Source of the DNA: Nostoc sp. T09 | Lineage (GTDB): Bacteria; Cyanobacteriota; Cyanobacteriia; Cyanobacteriales; Nostocaceae | Length of the DNA: 35,928 nucleotides | Assembly: GCF_002154695.1 (NCBI RefSeq) | Contig: NZ_MTAV01000073.1 | Coordinates: 1-35,928, forward strand | Direction: 5' to 3' | Part shown: in pieces, positions 7,785 to 16,551 of the stretch | Numbering within the stretch: position 1 is the stretch's first letter | Layout: each line of letters begins with the position of its first letter | The notes under the pieces: generated by a model | Told to the model about the DNA's origin: nothing | The model's database searches: none | The model's input: the letters and a program-made list of their open reading frames with translations, nothing else | Position numbers and translations under genes: made by a program

Positions 7785-10013
7785 TCAACAATAGGAACTG
7801 GATGGAAGAATCACAAAATCTTTTGCTGACAATTCGTTAGAAAGAATTCCTGAAACATTTGCCAGAGAATACTCTGTACCATCCAATGTAGCGAGAATGC
7901 TAGTGCTACGAAGATCGCCAAAAGCAGGTAGTAATTTCAAGTCATCAAAATCAGAAATCCGACTAATATTAGCTATGTAAATTTTATCAACACCTAATTC
8001 AAAGTCTGCAATTATGTTGCGAGTATCTTCCAAAGGCGGTAGTGCTGGAAAGGGTGGTGGTAGCTGGACTGATTGTCTGGGATCGCGAACAGTATCAGGT
8101 ATTCTACCGTTGGCAATCCAAAACTGGTCAGCCCCAGAACCACCATAGAGAACATTTTCACCGCCACGGACGATTTTGAGTATATCGTCTCCTTCACCAC
8201 CAACCAGTTGATCCTGCTTGCCAGCTATGAGTTTATCGTTACCCTCACCACCATCAAGAAGGTTGCGACCTTTGCCCTTAGAGGCATTGAGCAGATCATT
8301 TCCTTCTTCACCAAACAAGCGGTTGTCTTTAGTGGCGTAGAGTTTATCATTACCCTCACCACCATAAACCAGAAGTTTTTTGCGATGGGGCTTAGAGAAA
8401 ACATCATCTCCATCACCGAGGAAGACTCGTTGTTTAGGCGAAACATGTCCCAGAGGCTTTAAAGGAGAGGGAATAGGTGCTGGCTCAAGATTTGTGGGCG
8501 GTACTGTAACTGCTAACGACTCTACTTGTTCTGTGCCAAAGTTAGCGATGGAGTAGTCGTTTCCTGGAGCAATTTCGATAAAAGTGTCTGGCCCAGCAAG
8601 CCTGACTTCATCACCGATTTTTACAGAAAGTTGCCCTTGTTTGACATACAAAAGTTCATGGTTATGACTTTCAATTTGGTTAGGGAAATCATTACTGGTG
8701 CGGGCAATTTGACCTCGAATCTCGCCATCGGGATTACCCTTAGTATGGATATGGAAGTAGTAGTCAGATTCCTTCCCAGGTAAACCACTACCAGTCAGAA
8801 AATCACTTAAATCTGTGGGAATTTCTGCCTCTGTTGAATCCCAGACACCACTAATAGTAGTCGAGCCATTCGCATTCAATTTAATACTCAGGTTTGTTTC
8901 ATCCTGATTCTGCGGATCTACAATATCAAATACGTGTGGGCCATTGTTACCGCGATCGCCTGAGTGGATATGAATACCGGTAACATCATCTAGCGCATTA
9001 TCAGGGGTTTGGGGAGTCCCATTTGCCATCAGTTTTCCTAAGTCTAAGCCAGTGACGGTTAACTCATAGCTAATCCCATCAGTTGCCGAAAAAGGTTTAA
9101 GATTGGCAACACCAGTTGCTAACGATTCAGTATGCTTCACCACCTGGCTGGCATTTAAGTTAGCTTGGACAAAGCTATCAGTTTCTTGAGGCGCAAGGGA
9201 AAACTCGTTGTATGCAAATTCATCTCCCGTTTCTGCAAAGCTAGCTAGGGAAGTGTACTCGATTCCAAACGGCCCAGTAAATGTTGGTCGCTGCGGTAAG
9301 CCTGGTTGATCGCCAGTTGTCCAAACCTTAAAACCATCCATTTTGGAGAGAGCGATCGCTTTCTCTACTACCTCTGGCTTGGCATCATCTGGAAGCACCA
9401 GTAAATAATCGAGCGCATCTTCGGGTGGTTGAAAATCTGGCGCTGCAAATACTATGCCTGCACCAGTCCGCAAGCCAAATTCTGCCAGTTTTATAAAGGT
9501 TTCTTTATCAGGCAGAATCACAGGTACAGGATCGTTCCTGTCTATGACTCGCTCAGCTACAGTATTGAAGAAAAGGTCTAGCGCTCCTGGAGTAGTTAGC
9601 GACAGTGTCCTCGCTCCCGGAGTTTTCCCTGATATAGATACCTTTGAGTCAAGGTTACGATATCCGTGGACTCTATCTCTGGGGCCAAAGATTAAACTCC
9701 CCTGAGGCAACACCAAACTATCAGTTCCCTGGTTACCTAGATTGAATTGAATATCTCCAGCAGTTATGTACCAAGTCTCGTGTTCGTAAGGGTGGAAGTG
9801 AGGCAACGGCCCACCCCCTACTGGCAGGAAGAAATCAAAGAAATTGAACGAAAAGTCAGTCTCCCGCGAATTGGCTAAAAATGTATACAAGTCACCAGAA
9901 CCATAGACCGCCTGACGAGTGGGATCGTCCTGTGACACAAGTAAGTAATCATCAACCACTTTAGACGGTTTGGATGCGGGGATACTAACATAGGGGCCTG
10001 AACCATGCGTCAT
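7785..10013 (-). CDS. RTX protein with cupin and CHRD domains
   Basis: The start is placed at 10013 (MTHGSG), because GGAG lies 10 bases before it; an upstream in-frame start at 10091 lacks this. The 742-residue protein has a cupin core near residues 65-150 (PHFHPYEHETWY, a metal-binding His cluster). A CHRD-like domain follows at about 290-435, with HIHSGDRG, HIHTKGNPDGEIRGQI and SGVWDST. A second short cupin-like piece follows (HNHELLYVKQGQLSV). The C-terminal 200 residues carry RTX-type calcium-binding nonapeptides (YGGEGNDKL, FGEEGNDLL, DGGEGNDKL, VGGEGDDIL, YGGSGADQF). There is no N-terminal signal peptide, as expected for a type I secretion substrate. It is probably secreted or cell-surface bound; the substrate of the cupin is unknown. 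Single copies of these domains are common, but this order is unusual. Confidence 0.88.
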   Translation of the reverse strand: MTHGSGPYVSIPASKPSKVVDDYLLVSQDDPTRQAVYGSGDLYTFLANSRETDFSFNFFDFFLPVGGGPLPHFHPYEHETWYITAGDIQFNLGNQGTDSLVLPQGSLIFGPRDRVHGYRNLDSKVSISGKTPGARTLSLTTPGALDLFFNTVAERVIDRNDPVPVILPDKETFIKLAEFGLRTGAGIVFAAPDFQPPEDALDYLLVLPDDAKPEVVEKAIALSKMDGFKVWTTGDQPGLPQRPTFTGPFGIEYTSLASFAETGDEFAYNEFSLAPQETDSFVQANLNASQVVKHTESLATGVANLKPFSATDGISYELTVTGLDLGKLMANGTPQTPDNALDDVTGIHIHSGDRGNNGPHVFDIVDPQNQDETNLSIKLNANGSTTISGVWDSTEAEIPTDLSDFLTGSGLPGKESDYYFHIHTKGNPDGEIRGQIARTSNDFPNQIESHNHELLYVKQGQLSVKIGDEVRLAGPDTFIEIAPGNDYSIANFGTEQVESLAVTVPPTNLEPAPIPSPLKPLGHVSPKQRVFLGDGDDVFSKPHRKKLLVYGGEGNDKLYATKDNRLFGEEGNDLLNASKGKGRNLLDGGEGNDKLIAGKQDQLVGGEGDDILKIVRGGENVLYGGSGADQFWIANGRIPDTVRDPRQSVQLPPPFPALPPLEDTRNIIADFELGVDKIYIANISRISDFDDLKLLPAFGDLRSTSILATLDGTEYSLANVSGILSNELSAKDFVILPSSSYC

Positions 10014-10102
10014 GGAAGTCAATCTCCTACATTCATTGATTGCTTTCTCCATTAACAATAGGCTGATTTGTGCTAGATTCGTTTCCCACATTTCTCATAA
10101 CT

Positions 10103-10241
10103 TTACATAAAGTCGGCGGAAAAGCCCACTGTGGCTGCAATCGTTAATTTTGGTTTACGTCCTGCTCCAGTTGCGTTAGTTAACGATCGCCCTCGTTGCA
10201 CTGCAATGTTTTCCTTACTAGCGATCGCTTCTAACCATGAC
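10103..10241 (-). pseudogene. Possible coding remnant after the MAPEG gene
   Basis: One minus-strand frame reads protein-like sequence (SWLEAIASKENIAVQRGRS, then GAGRKPKLTIAATVGF) to a stop at 10103-10105. It overlaps the end of the MAPEG gene in another frame and has no convincing start. GAGRKPKL resembles the N-terminal helix-turn-helix lead of some IS-type transposases, but the match is too short to claim. Confidence 0.18.
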
Positions 10242-10634
10242 TTATGACTGCACCAAAGACAAGATGATACCAACGAGCGAACCCAAAAGTAGCACTATAC
10301 CGCTAAGAGCACTAATGCCAAAGCCAATTGCCCGCTTTTCGGCCGCCTGATAGTATCCCCAAGCGTAAGCAACTCGACCCACAAGCCAGATAGCACCGAT
10401 AACCGCCCCCCACAATGGGTTGATATACAAAGAAAATAACCATAAAGCAGGCAGGAAAAAAACCATTTGCTCTAAGGTATTTTGCTGAACACGTAGCACG
10501 CGTTCAAAGTCAACATCTCCTGTCATTTGGGGAGGTGGTACTTTATATTTAGCTCTGGCTCGACCAACATTAATGGTAATGACCAAGTACAGCAGCAATG
10601 TCAGAGCAGTTATCAGACTAGTCCAGGGCGACAT
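10242..10634 (-). CDS. MAPEG family membrane protein
   Basis: The start is set at 10634 (MSPWTSL), where GAGGA lies 7 bases upstream; a longer frame to 10724 adds a basic leader that is not typical of the family. The 130-residue protein has four hydrophobic helices and the MAPEG hallmark region after helix 1 (FERVLRVQQNTLEQMVFFLPALW), followed by the GRVAYAWGYY motif. MAPEG proteins include microsomal glutathione transferases and eicosanoid-synthesising enzymes; bacterial members are thought to be membrane-bound glutathione-dependent enzymes, mostly uncharacterised. The family call is firm from the ExxxxFxP-like helix, while the reaction is inferred only from the family. The gene is transcribed alone and is divergent from msrB. 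Confidence 0.9.
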   Translation of the reverse strand: MSPWTSLITALTLLLYLVITINVGRARAKYKVPPPQMTGDVDFERVLRVQQNTLEQMVFFLPALWLFSLYINPLWGAVIGAIWLVGRVAYAWGYYQAAEKRAIGFGISALSGIVLLLGSLVGIILSLVQS

Positions 10635-10767
10635 ATAAAAATCCTCGCGTACCAAAAAAGTATAATTCTTTGGTTTTATCAATTGAGCGATCGCTAGCAG
10701 ATTGAGTCGGGAATTACGACTCAATTACGACCTCACTTTCTCGATACAATATAGTTTTGCAATAGCT

Positions 10768-10899
10768 TAAAAAAGAGCGTTACAAAGAAATCAGGAGGAT
10801 TTGCCAGCAGAATTAATTATCCGCGACTACCACAGCATTTATTTTCCGGCTCAACGATTCCATTTTGCAGTTGATAGTCCCGATCTCAATGATTCTTAG
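10768..10899 (+). pseudogene. Possible short coding remnant in the MAPEG-msrB gap
   Basis: Between stops at 10768-10770 and 10897-10899 one plus frame reads protein-like sequence (LPAELIIRDYHSIYFPAQRF, then HFAVDSPDLNDS). It contains an AGGAGG at 10793-10798 but no ATG after it. I do not recognise it. The rest of the 347-base gap 10635-10981 must contain the divergent promoters of the MAPEG gene and msrB; one HIP1-like site lies near 10935. Confidence 0.18.
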
Positions 10900-10981
10900 A
10901 TGATTTTAATGTTTGTATCAGGGCTAATTCAGGGCGATCGCTCATACTGGGGATTCAGCAAGGTAAATCGGCAACTGGATA

Positions 10982-11476
10982 ATGAACAAGCGGTATTTTT
11001 TAGAAGCTAGTGCAGTCATCGTTGGCACAGCATTTTTATCACAATATTTCACAAGGAAATCAGAAGTTATGACAACTGCAAAGAATGAATTTGAAATCAC
11101 CAAAACTGAAGAAGAATGGCGCAAGACCCTGACACCAGAACAGTTTCATGTGCTGCGTAAACATGGCACCGAACGCGCTGGTACTAGCCCCCTCGATAAG
11201 CAATATGCTCAAGGAACTTACGTCTGTGCTGGGTGTGATTTACCCCTATTTTCCTCAGCCACTAAATTTAACAGTGGTACAGGCTGGCCCAGTTTTTACG
11301 CTCCCATCGAAGAAGCAACAGATACAACTGTAGACAAGTCGTTCTTTATGACTAGAGTTGAAGTCCATTGCCATCGATGTGGTGGACACTTGGGTCACGT
11401 ATTTAACGATGGTCCTGCACCTACTGGTAAGCGCTACTGCATGAATGGCGTGGCTTTAAAGTTTATTGCTAGCTGA
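10982..11476 (+). CDS. msrB: Peptide-methionine (R)-S-oxide reductase MsrB
   Basis: This enzyme reduces methionine-R-sulfoxide in proteins, repairing oxidative damage. Residues 36-163 form a full MsrB domain. Zinc is held by C82-x2-C85 (VCAGCD) and C130-x2-C133 (CHRCGGHLGHVF), and the catalytic cysteine is C153 in RYCMNG. Residues 1-25 (NKRYFLEASAVIVGTAFLS) form a hydrophobic leader, suggesting export or membrane anchoring. A second ATG at 11069, preceded by AAGGAAA, would give a cytosolic form of 135 residues. The longer form is preferred because the leader reads like a genuine export signal, though both could be used. It begins a run of three same-strand genes with egtC (27-base gap) and egtB, a coherent antioxidant group. 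Confidence 0.93.
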   Translation: MNKRYFLEASAVIVGTAFLSQYFTRKSEVMTTAKNEFEITKTEEEWRKTLTPEQFHVLRKHGTERAGTSPLDKQYAQGTYVCAGCDLPLFSSATKFNSGTGWPSFYAPIEEATDTTVDKSFFMTRVEVHCHRCGGHLGHVFNDGPAPTGKRYCMNGVALKFIAS

Positions 11477-11503
11477 GCAGCAATTCCAAATTCCAATTAA
11501 TTT

Positions 11504-12292
11504 ATGTGCCGTTTACTTGCTTACCTTGGTTCGCCTGTTTCTTTAGAAAAGCTACTGTATACGCCAGAACATTCGTTGATTGTGCAGAGTTATCAACCTC
11601 GCGAAATGCTTTCGGGAGTGGTGAACGCTGATGGTTTTGGTATGGGTTGGTATCATCAGCAAAAAGATACCGAACCCTTTATTTACAAAAATACTTTGCC
11701 GATTTGGAATGACCAAAATCTGCCAAGTCTGAGCCGCTATGTCGAATCGGGACGAATCTTAGCCTATGTTCGTAGTGCTACGCCAGGTCAAGCCTTAGAT
11801 TTTAGTAATTCTCAGCCATTTAAGTATCAGCGTCTATTATTTACTCACAATGGACGGATTGACAAGTTCCGGCAGACGCTATACAGACCGATTCGCGATC
11901 GGCTGAGCAATGAAATTTACCAATCAATCCAGGGAAGTACAGATTCGGAACATATCTTTGCTTTACTGCTCCATCATTTGCAAGCCAACCCTGGTAAGAG
12001 TATAGAGCAGGCTTTGCACATCACATTACTTCAGATGGGAGAATGGGCAAAGGAATATCAAACTTATGTTTATGCCAACGTAGTAATTAGTGATGGCGAT
12101 CGCCTGATTGCTTCACGTTTTAGTACAAAATCACCTGCTCCGTCTCTTTACTGGTTGCAGGACGATCCAACTTTCCCCGGAGCAGTAATTATTGCATCCG
12201 AACCACTGTTTACAGGTAATTGGACAGCTTGCCAAGAAAATAGCATCATCAGTGTGGGAGAAGACTGTGATATCCAATTTGAGCAAATCTAG
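11504..12292 (+). CDS. egtC: EgtC-like class II glutamine amidotransferase
   Basis: The protein starts MCRLLAYLG, so removal of Met exposes Cys2, the N-terminal nucleophile of class II (Ntn) amidohydrolases. Motifs further on include NADGFGMGWY, the substrate-loop region RSATPGQ and FTHNGRI, all as in EgtC. EgtC removes glutamate from the gamma-glutamyl intermediate made by EgtB in mycobacterial-type ergothioneine synthesis. Its direct overlap with the EgtB gene supports that role here. The length of 262 residues suits the family. No obvious SD precedes the ATG, but the Cys2 requirement fixes the start. A plain YafJ-type amidotransferase of other function is the main alternative; the context makes it unlikely. 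Confidence 0.88.
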   Translation: MCRLLAYLGSPVSLEKLLYTPEHSLIVQSYQPREMLSGVVNADGFGMGWYHQQKDTEPFIYKNTLPIWNDQNLPSLSRYVESGRILAYVRSATPGQALDFSNSQPFKYQRLLFTHNGRIDKFRQTLYRPIRDRLSNEIYQSIQGSTDSEHIFALLLHHLQANPGKSIEQALHITLLQMGEWAKEYQTYVYANVVISDGDRLIASRFSTKSPAPSLYWLQDDPTFPGAVIIASEPLFTGNWTACQENSIISVGEDCDIQFEQI

Positions 12293-13502
12293 TGTCAGAG
12301 AGGCTATAACTTTTGCGTTCCTTGAATGTCGGGCTAAAACTCTGGCACTGTTTGAGGGTATGGATCGGCAGACATTTTGTTGTCAACCCCATCCTGATTT
12401 TAGTCCTGTTGGCTGGCACTTAGGACATATTGCTTACACAGAATCTTTGTGGCTGCTAGAACGTAGTGCAGGCTTACCATGCTTGTTTCCCCAATACCGT
12501 CAGCTGTTTGCAGCTGATGGTTTACCCAAAGTAAAGCGTGTCCAATTACCTGAGTTAGAGGAAATCCGTTATTACTTGGATACGGTTAGAGTTAAGGTTT
12601 TGGATTCACTGAAAGTAGCTGATGTTGAACAAAACGAGCGTCTGTGGCGCTTTTTGATTCAGCACGAAAGCCAACACTGCGAAATTATTAGCATGGTGTT
12701 GGAATTACCAAAAGTTCCTAAATCTAACAACAAATTACTCCGCGCTGATAGAAAAAGCCAAGCTTCGCCTGATCACCTCGAAGAAATGATTCAAATTCCA
12801 GGCGGTGAATTTGAACAGGGTAATAACTCTATTGATGCTTTGGATAATGAATCTCCAGCCTATAAAGTATATTTAGACACTTATTGGATTGATCGCTACC
12901 CTGTAACTTGTCGGCAGTATCGAGCATTCATGGAGGCAGGGGGATATCAAGATTCTCGTTGGTGGTCAAAGGCTGGGTGGAATTGGCTGCAAACTGAACA
13001 GGTGACACAACCGCTGTATTGGCATGAGGAGCTTTCTGGGGATAATCACCCAGTTTATGGTGTCAGTTGGTACGAAGCAGAAGCATACTCACAGTTTGTC
13101 GGGAAGCGGCTACCAACAGAAGCCGAATGGGAAAAAGCTGCTAGTCAGGATTTAGAACCAGAAGCACTAACTCAAAATTGTAACTGCGATCGCCTAGTTG
13201 GTAAAACTACAGCAGTAGATGCTTATCCTGGGGGGCAAAGTGCCTATGGTTTATACGATACCTTGGGCAATGTCTGGGAGTGGACGAATTCCTGGTTTGC
13301 TGGCTATCAAGGTTTTCAAAGCTATCCTTATATAGGTTACTCACAAGTTTATTTTGACCAAAAGCATCGCGTTTTAAAAGGCGGCAGTTGGGCAACTCGT
13401 CCGTGGGTAATACGTCCGAGTTTTCGCAACTGGTATTATCCCAGCGTGCGTCAAGTTTTTACAGGATTTCGCTGCGCTGCTGATAACAAAGCAGATTCCT
13501 AA
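12267..13502 (+). CDS. egtB: EgtB-like ergothioneine sulfoxide synthase (DinB + FGE-sulfatase)
   Basis: The start is assigned to a GTG at 12267, preceded by GGGAG at optimal spacing and overlapping egtC by 26 bases; an in-frame ATG at 12192 lies deep inside egtC and is unlikely. The 411-residue protein has an N-terminal DinB-like domain with H51 (GWHLGHIAYTE) and H133-x3-H137 (HESQHCE), the facial iron triad of EgtB. It is followed by a formylglycine-generating-enzyme-like domain (IPGGEFEQGN, GNVWEWTNSWF, VLKGGSWATRP, FRNWYYPSVRQVFTGFRCA). EgtB joins a thiol to the histidine betaine ring using oxygen. Presence of EgtC suggests gamma-glutamylcysteine as the thiol donor, by inference. The methyltransferase EgtD and the lyase EgtE are not in the window. 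The gene ends convergently with the next gene, sharing the bases CTAA. Confidence 0.9.
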   Translation: MISNLSKSSVREAITFAFLECRAKTLALFEGMDRQTFCCQPHPDFSPVGWHLGHIAYTESLWLLERSAGLPCLFPQYRQLFAADGLPKVKRVQLPELEEIRYYLDTVRVKVLDSLKVADVEQNERLWRFLIQHESQHCEIISMVLELPKVPKSNNKLLRADRKSQASPDHLEEMIQIPGGEFEQGNNSIDALDNESPAYKVYLDTYWIDRYPVTCRQYRAFMEAGGYQDSRWWSKAGWNWLQTEQVTQPLYWHEELSGDNHPVYGVSWYEAEAYSQFVGKRLPTEAEWEKAASQDLEPEALTQNCNCDRLVGKTTAVDAYPGGQSAYGLYDTLGNVWEWTNSWFAGYQGFQSYPYIGYSQVYFDQKHRVLKGGSWATRPWVIRPSFRNWYYPSVRQVFTGFRCAADNKADS

Positions 13503-14158
13503 CTGTGACTGCTAACAGCTGAGTGCTGAGCTAGTAGATGACGCACTTCTTCATCGGTTGTTTGGGAGAAGTCTTCGTACCAGACTCCTACTGCATACAT
13601 CTGCTCTGGCATTTTTAGACACACTACTTCGTCTACTTGGTCACTTAGTTGGTCACAAGTTTCTGGTGGTGCAACTGGAACTGCTATAACGATACGCTTG
13701 GGCTGTTGCTGTTTCAATATAGTAATAGCAGCACGCATAGTTGAGCCAGTAGCAATACCATCATCAACTACAATAACAGTAATATTTTTGACATTTAAGG
13801 GAGGGCGATCGCCACGATAAGCGCGATCGCGACGCTGCAATTCCTGCAATTCATCAGCCGTTACTTGGTCAATAGTTTGACTGGTGATACCCAAGGAACT
13901 TACAACATCGTAATTTAATACCTGAATTCCACCCGCCGTAATTGCACCCATTGCTAATTCTTTATGACCAGGTACACCGAGTTTTCTGACTAAACAGATA
14001 TCTAATGGCGCACCTAGTATTTTTGCCACTTCATACGCCACTGGCACACCACCACGAGGTAAACCTAAAACCAACAGGTCTTTACAGTCGGCATAGGCTG
14101 TCAATTCTCTGGCTAACATCTTACCAGCTTCAGCACGGGTATGGAATTTTCTAGACAT
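13499..14158 (-). CDS. Phosphoribosyltransferase-domain protein
   Basis: The start is set at 14158 (MSRKFHTRAEAG), where GGAGGTGA lies five bases upstream, the best SD in the window; a longer frame to 14242 lacks one. The 219-residue protein has the type I PRTase fold: LVLGLPRGGVPVAYEVA near the N-terminus and the PRPP-binding signature VIVVDDGIATGSTM in the middle. This matches the stand-alone predicted PRTases found in many bacteria, sometimes fused to or next to dienelactone-hydrolase-like proteins. The acceptor base and reaction are not known, and I see no hood motif that identifies one. It is convergent with egtB, and the two stop codons overlap. Confidence 0.87.
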   Translation of the reverse strand: MSRKFHTRAEAGKMLARELTAYADCKDLLVLGLPRGGVPVAYEVAKILGAPLDICLVRKLGVPGHKELAMGAITAGGIQVLNYDVVSSLGITSQTIDQVTADELQELQRRDRAYRGDRPPLNVKNITVIVVDDGIATGSTMRAAITILKQQQPKRIVIAVPVAPPETCDQLSDQVDEVVCLKMPEQMYAVGVWYEDFSQTTDEEVRHLLAQHSAVSSHS

Positions 14159-14448
14159 AATTTCACCTCCATTAGGTGAGCGCAATGCATCGCTGATTCT
14201 GTGGAACATACAGAAGGCTGCCGGATTTACTTCCCTTGCCATATTCCTAGTTGCAATCGCTACGCAATAAAGCTTGTACTCAATTTTTCTGGTAATTACT
14301 TGACAGTAGTTGTAAATTTTCTCGGTACGTCTTAGAGTTTCTCTCCTGCTGTAGGCTGTTAAGTACTACCTGAATTACCAGTACGCTATTAATTCCGATT
14401 ACACACAGAGAAATTTGTGAGTAGTTACGACACCTTTGTGATTGCGTT

Positions 14449-14485
14449 GAAAAGAAAGTTAATTAATGCTCTCAACTTTCTTTTC
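14449..14485. other. Perfect 12-bp inverted repeat in a 778-base gap
   Basis: GAAAAGAAAGTT and AACTTTCTTTTC pair perfectly around a 13-nt loop. No flanking gene ends here: the PRTase gene starts 290 bases to the left and the beta-helix gene starts 450 bases to the right. It is therefore neither gene's terminator and may mark the 3' end of an unannotated RNA, or be an operator or repeat. The rest of 14159-14936 has HIP1 sites near 14835 and no credible frame. Confidence 0.4.
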
Positions 14486-14936
14486 TCTGTTTATTCTCAT
14501 CTTACATGAACTACTCCAACCTGCTTCGCGGATGTTGAGGTTGATGTATAGCCAAAATCTTTTGACTTTTTATTTATGTCACAGCTTTGGCTGTTGTATT
14601 CTAATCAGTTATACATTGTGACAGATTTAAAAGTGGCATAGGTGTACCATGTGCTACAAAAACGGATGGTAAGCTGAGTCAGGTTTAAGCAAAGCGATTT
14701 CACCCAAACAATCGCATGACAAACAAACGTAAGATCGTTTGTAAAATATTTACCAATTTAGCGTCATCAGTGAAGGCTTTAGTTAGCTCAAAATTTGGGC
14801 TGAGAGCCTTTACAGTTACTATCCAGGCATCTATAGCGATCGCGAATATTTTTTGAACGGTGATTTGCAGATTTCCGTTGCCTCAAACCAGGAGTGCGCT
14901 ACTAGAATTCTCAAACACCTTAGGAGTCGCATAATT

Positions 14937-16364
14937 ATGTTTTTAGATCAACCGGTTGCAATAACCCAACCTGTCAATCTTGGCAATGGTGCTGGGTCAA
15001 AAGCTGAATATTCTGATAATGCAGACTTGTCTGCACCAAAGTTGATACCTACAGATGCTAATGCAAGTACAAAAATAGCTCAGAGTAATACTCGTAAGAC
15101 TTACTATGTTTCTGGCTCTGGAAATGATAGAAATAATGGCTTGCAGGAAAGTACTGCATTTCGGTCGCTGCAAAAGGCAGCAGACTTAGTAAAAGCAGGC
15201 GATACAGTTCTAGTTATGAACGGGACTTATACGCAGGCTAATCCTTACCAGGAAATTATGCGGATTAATAAAAAGCAAGGTACGGCAAGTGCTCCAATTA
15301 CCTTCAAAGCTTATCCTGGACACAAACCCTTCATCAAATCGAAAAATTTCACTGGCATTAAACTTATTGGCTCCTCTTACATTACAATCGATGGTTTGAC
15401 GTTAGAGGGAAACAACGACAATATCACTTTGCAGTATGCACTACAGCAAAAAAACAACCTCAACAATCCCCAAACCTCAGGTAATGGAATTGAAATTCGT
15501 GACTTTTCTCACCACATAGTCATTCGTAACAACAAAGTCTCGAAGTTTGGTGGTACAGGAATTAGTTCTGTCAAAGCAGACTATCTCACATATGAGAACA
15601 ATGTTGTGTCTCAGAACTGTTTTTATACCCCTTGGGGAGCCAATGCTCTAGGCGTGATGTACAGCTGGAATTCCGACAACAATACCAGCCAATACAAAAT
15701 TATTATCCGGGGCAATACTGTTTACGAAAACAAAAGCTTAGTTCCCTGGAGAGACGCTGGGAAAGTGACAGAAGGTCATGGAATCATGATTGATGATAAT
15801 AAGAATACCCAGCAGAATTCACTTCATCAACTCTATAGAGGCAAAACTTTAGTTGCAAACAATATCTCCTTTAAAAATGGTGCTGCTGGCATTCATGTCT
15901 ATAGCAGTGCCTACGTTGATGTAGTTAACAACACGACCTATCAGAATTCACAGTATCCTGATACTAAACAATACGGAGAAATTTCAGCGATCGCTGCCGA
16001 TCAGGTAAAAGTGTTCAACAACATCATGTATGCCCGTAAGGACGGACCAGTAAACAATACATCGCAATCCAAGAACCTTCAATACGACTACAACCTAGTC
16101 TACAATTCCTCCAGATTAACCACTTCGCTAACTCACAATGTTCTTGGGAAAGACCCACTATTTAGCGATCCAGCAAGGGGCAATTTCACCCTCAGATCTG
16201 GTAGTTCCGCAATTGATACTGGAGCTAACAATTTCAGTGGTATCAACGCACCGAGCATCGATCTGCTAGGCTTAAACCGTCCACAAGATGGAAATGGCGA
16301 CGGGCGTCCAGTTGTGGATATAGGTGCATTGGAAGTTCTTTCAAAATCAGCATCAGCAAAGTAA
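14937..16364 (+). CDS. Right-handed parallel beta-helix protein (pectate-lyase-like)
   Basis: The start at 14937 (MFLDQPVAITQ) has AGGAG 10 bases upstream; a TTG start at 14853 would add 28 unremarkable residues. The 475-residue product opens with a low-complexity stretch of about 70 residues, then TYYVSGSGNDRNNGLQ, the typical entry to DUF1565/beta-helix proteins. Many Asn-rich turns follow (GIEIRDFSHHIVIRNNKV, TYENNVV, IIRGNTVYEN, VVNNTTYQNSQY), and the C-terminal strand is DPLFSDPARGNFTLRSGSSA...IDIGALE-like. Such proteins are polysaccharide lyases or surface polysaccharide-binding proteins. I cannot assign catalytic residues. There is no signal peptide, and no RTX repeats are present either, so its export route is unclear. 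A strong hairpin terminator follows. Confidence 0.8.
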   Translation: MFLDQPVAITQPVNLGNGAGSKAEYSDNADLSAPKLIPTDANASTKIAQSNTRKTYYVSGSGNDRNNGLQESTAFRSLQKAADLVKAGDTVLVMNGTYTQANPYQEIMRINKKQGTASAPITFKAYPGHKPFIKSKNFTGIKLIGSSYITIDGLTLEGNNDNITLQYALQQKNNLNNPQTSGNGIEIRDFSHHIVIRNNKVSKFGGTGISSVKADYLTYENNVVSQNCFYTPWGANALGVMYSWNSDNNTSQYKIIIRGNTVYENKSLVPWRDAGKVTEGHGIMIDDNKNTQQNSLHQLYRGKTLVANNISFKNGAAGIHVYSSAYVDVVNNTTYQNSQYPDTKQYGEISAIAADQVKVFNNIMYARKDGPVNNTSQSKNLQYDYNLVYNSSRLTTSLTHNVLGKDPLFSDPARGNFTLRSGSSAIDTGANNFSGINAPSIDLLGLNRPQDGNGDGRPVVDIGALEVLSKSASAK

Positions 16365-16455
16365 CGCGAGAGCAAAGCGATTCAATTTGGAGAGATTGAT
16401 GGGGTAATAGGGTAAATAGGACTGCTTGTAAAACTAAGTTTGCAAGCAGCCAAGC

Positions 16456-16492
16456 AAGGGTAAAGGGAAATTCAATTCCTTTTACCCTTTTT
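16456..16492 (+). terminator. Strong hairpin terminator of the beta-helix gene
   Basis: A 14-bp stem (AAGGGTAAAGGGAA / TTCCTTTTACCCTT, one G-U) closes a 6-nt loop and runs into TTTT, about 90 bases after the stop. The geometry is that of a rho-independent terminator. Confidence 0.7.
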
Positions 16493-16551
16493 CCCTTGAA
16501 AAGCCTGATGAGCGCAGTGTTAAATAGGGTAAAACATAGATGTTTATAGAG

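Noticed and set aside
8073-8462. 129-residue plus-strand frame inside the RTX/cupin gene
   Set aside because: It is the antisense reading of glycine/aspartate-rich RTX repeats; such repeats create long false frames.
12192-12266. Longer N-terminus for EgtB beginning within egtC
   Set aside because: A well-spaced GGGAG before GTG 12267 and the family length favour the shorter form.
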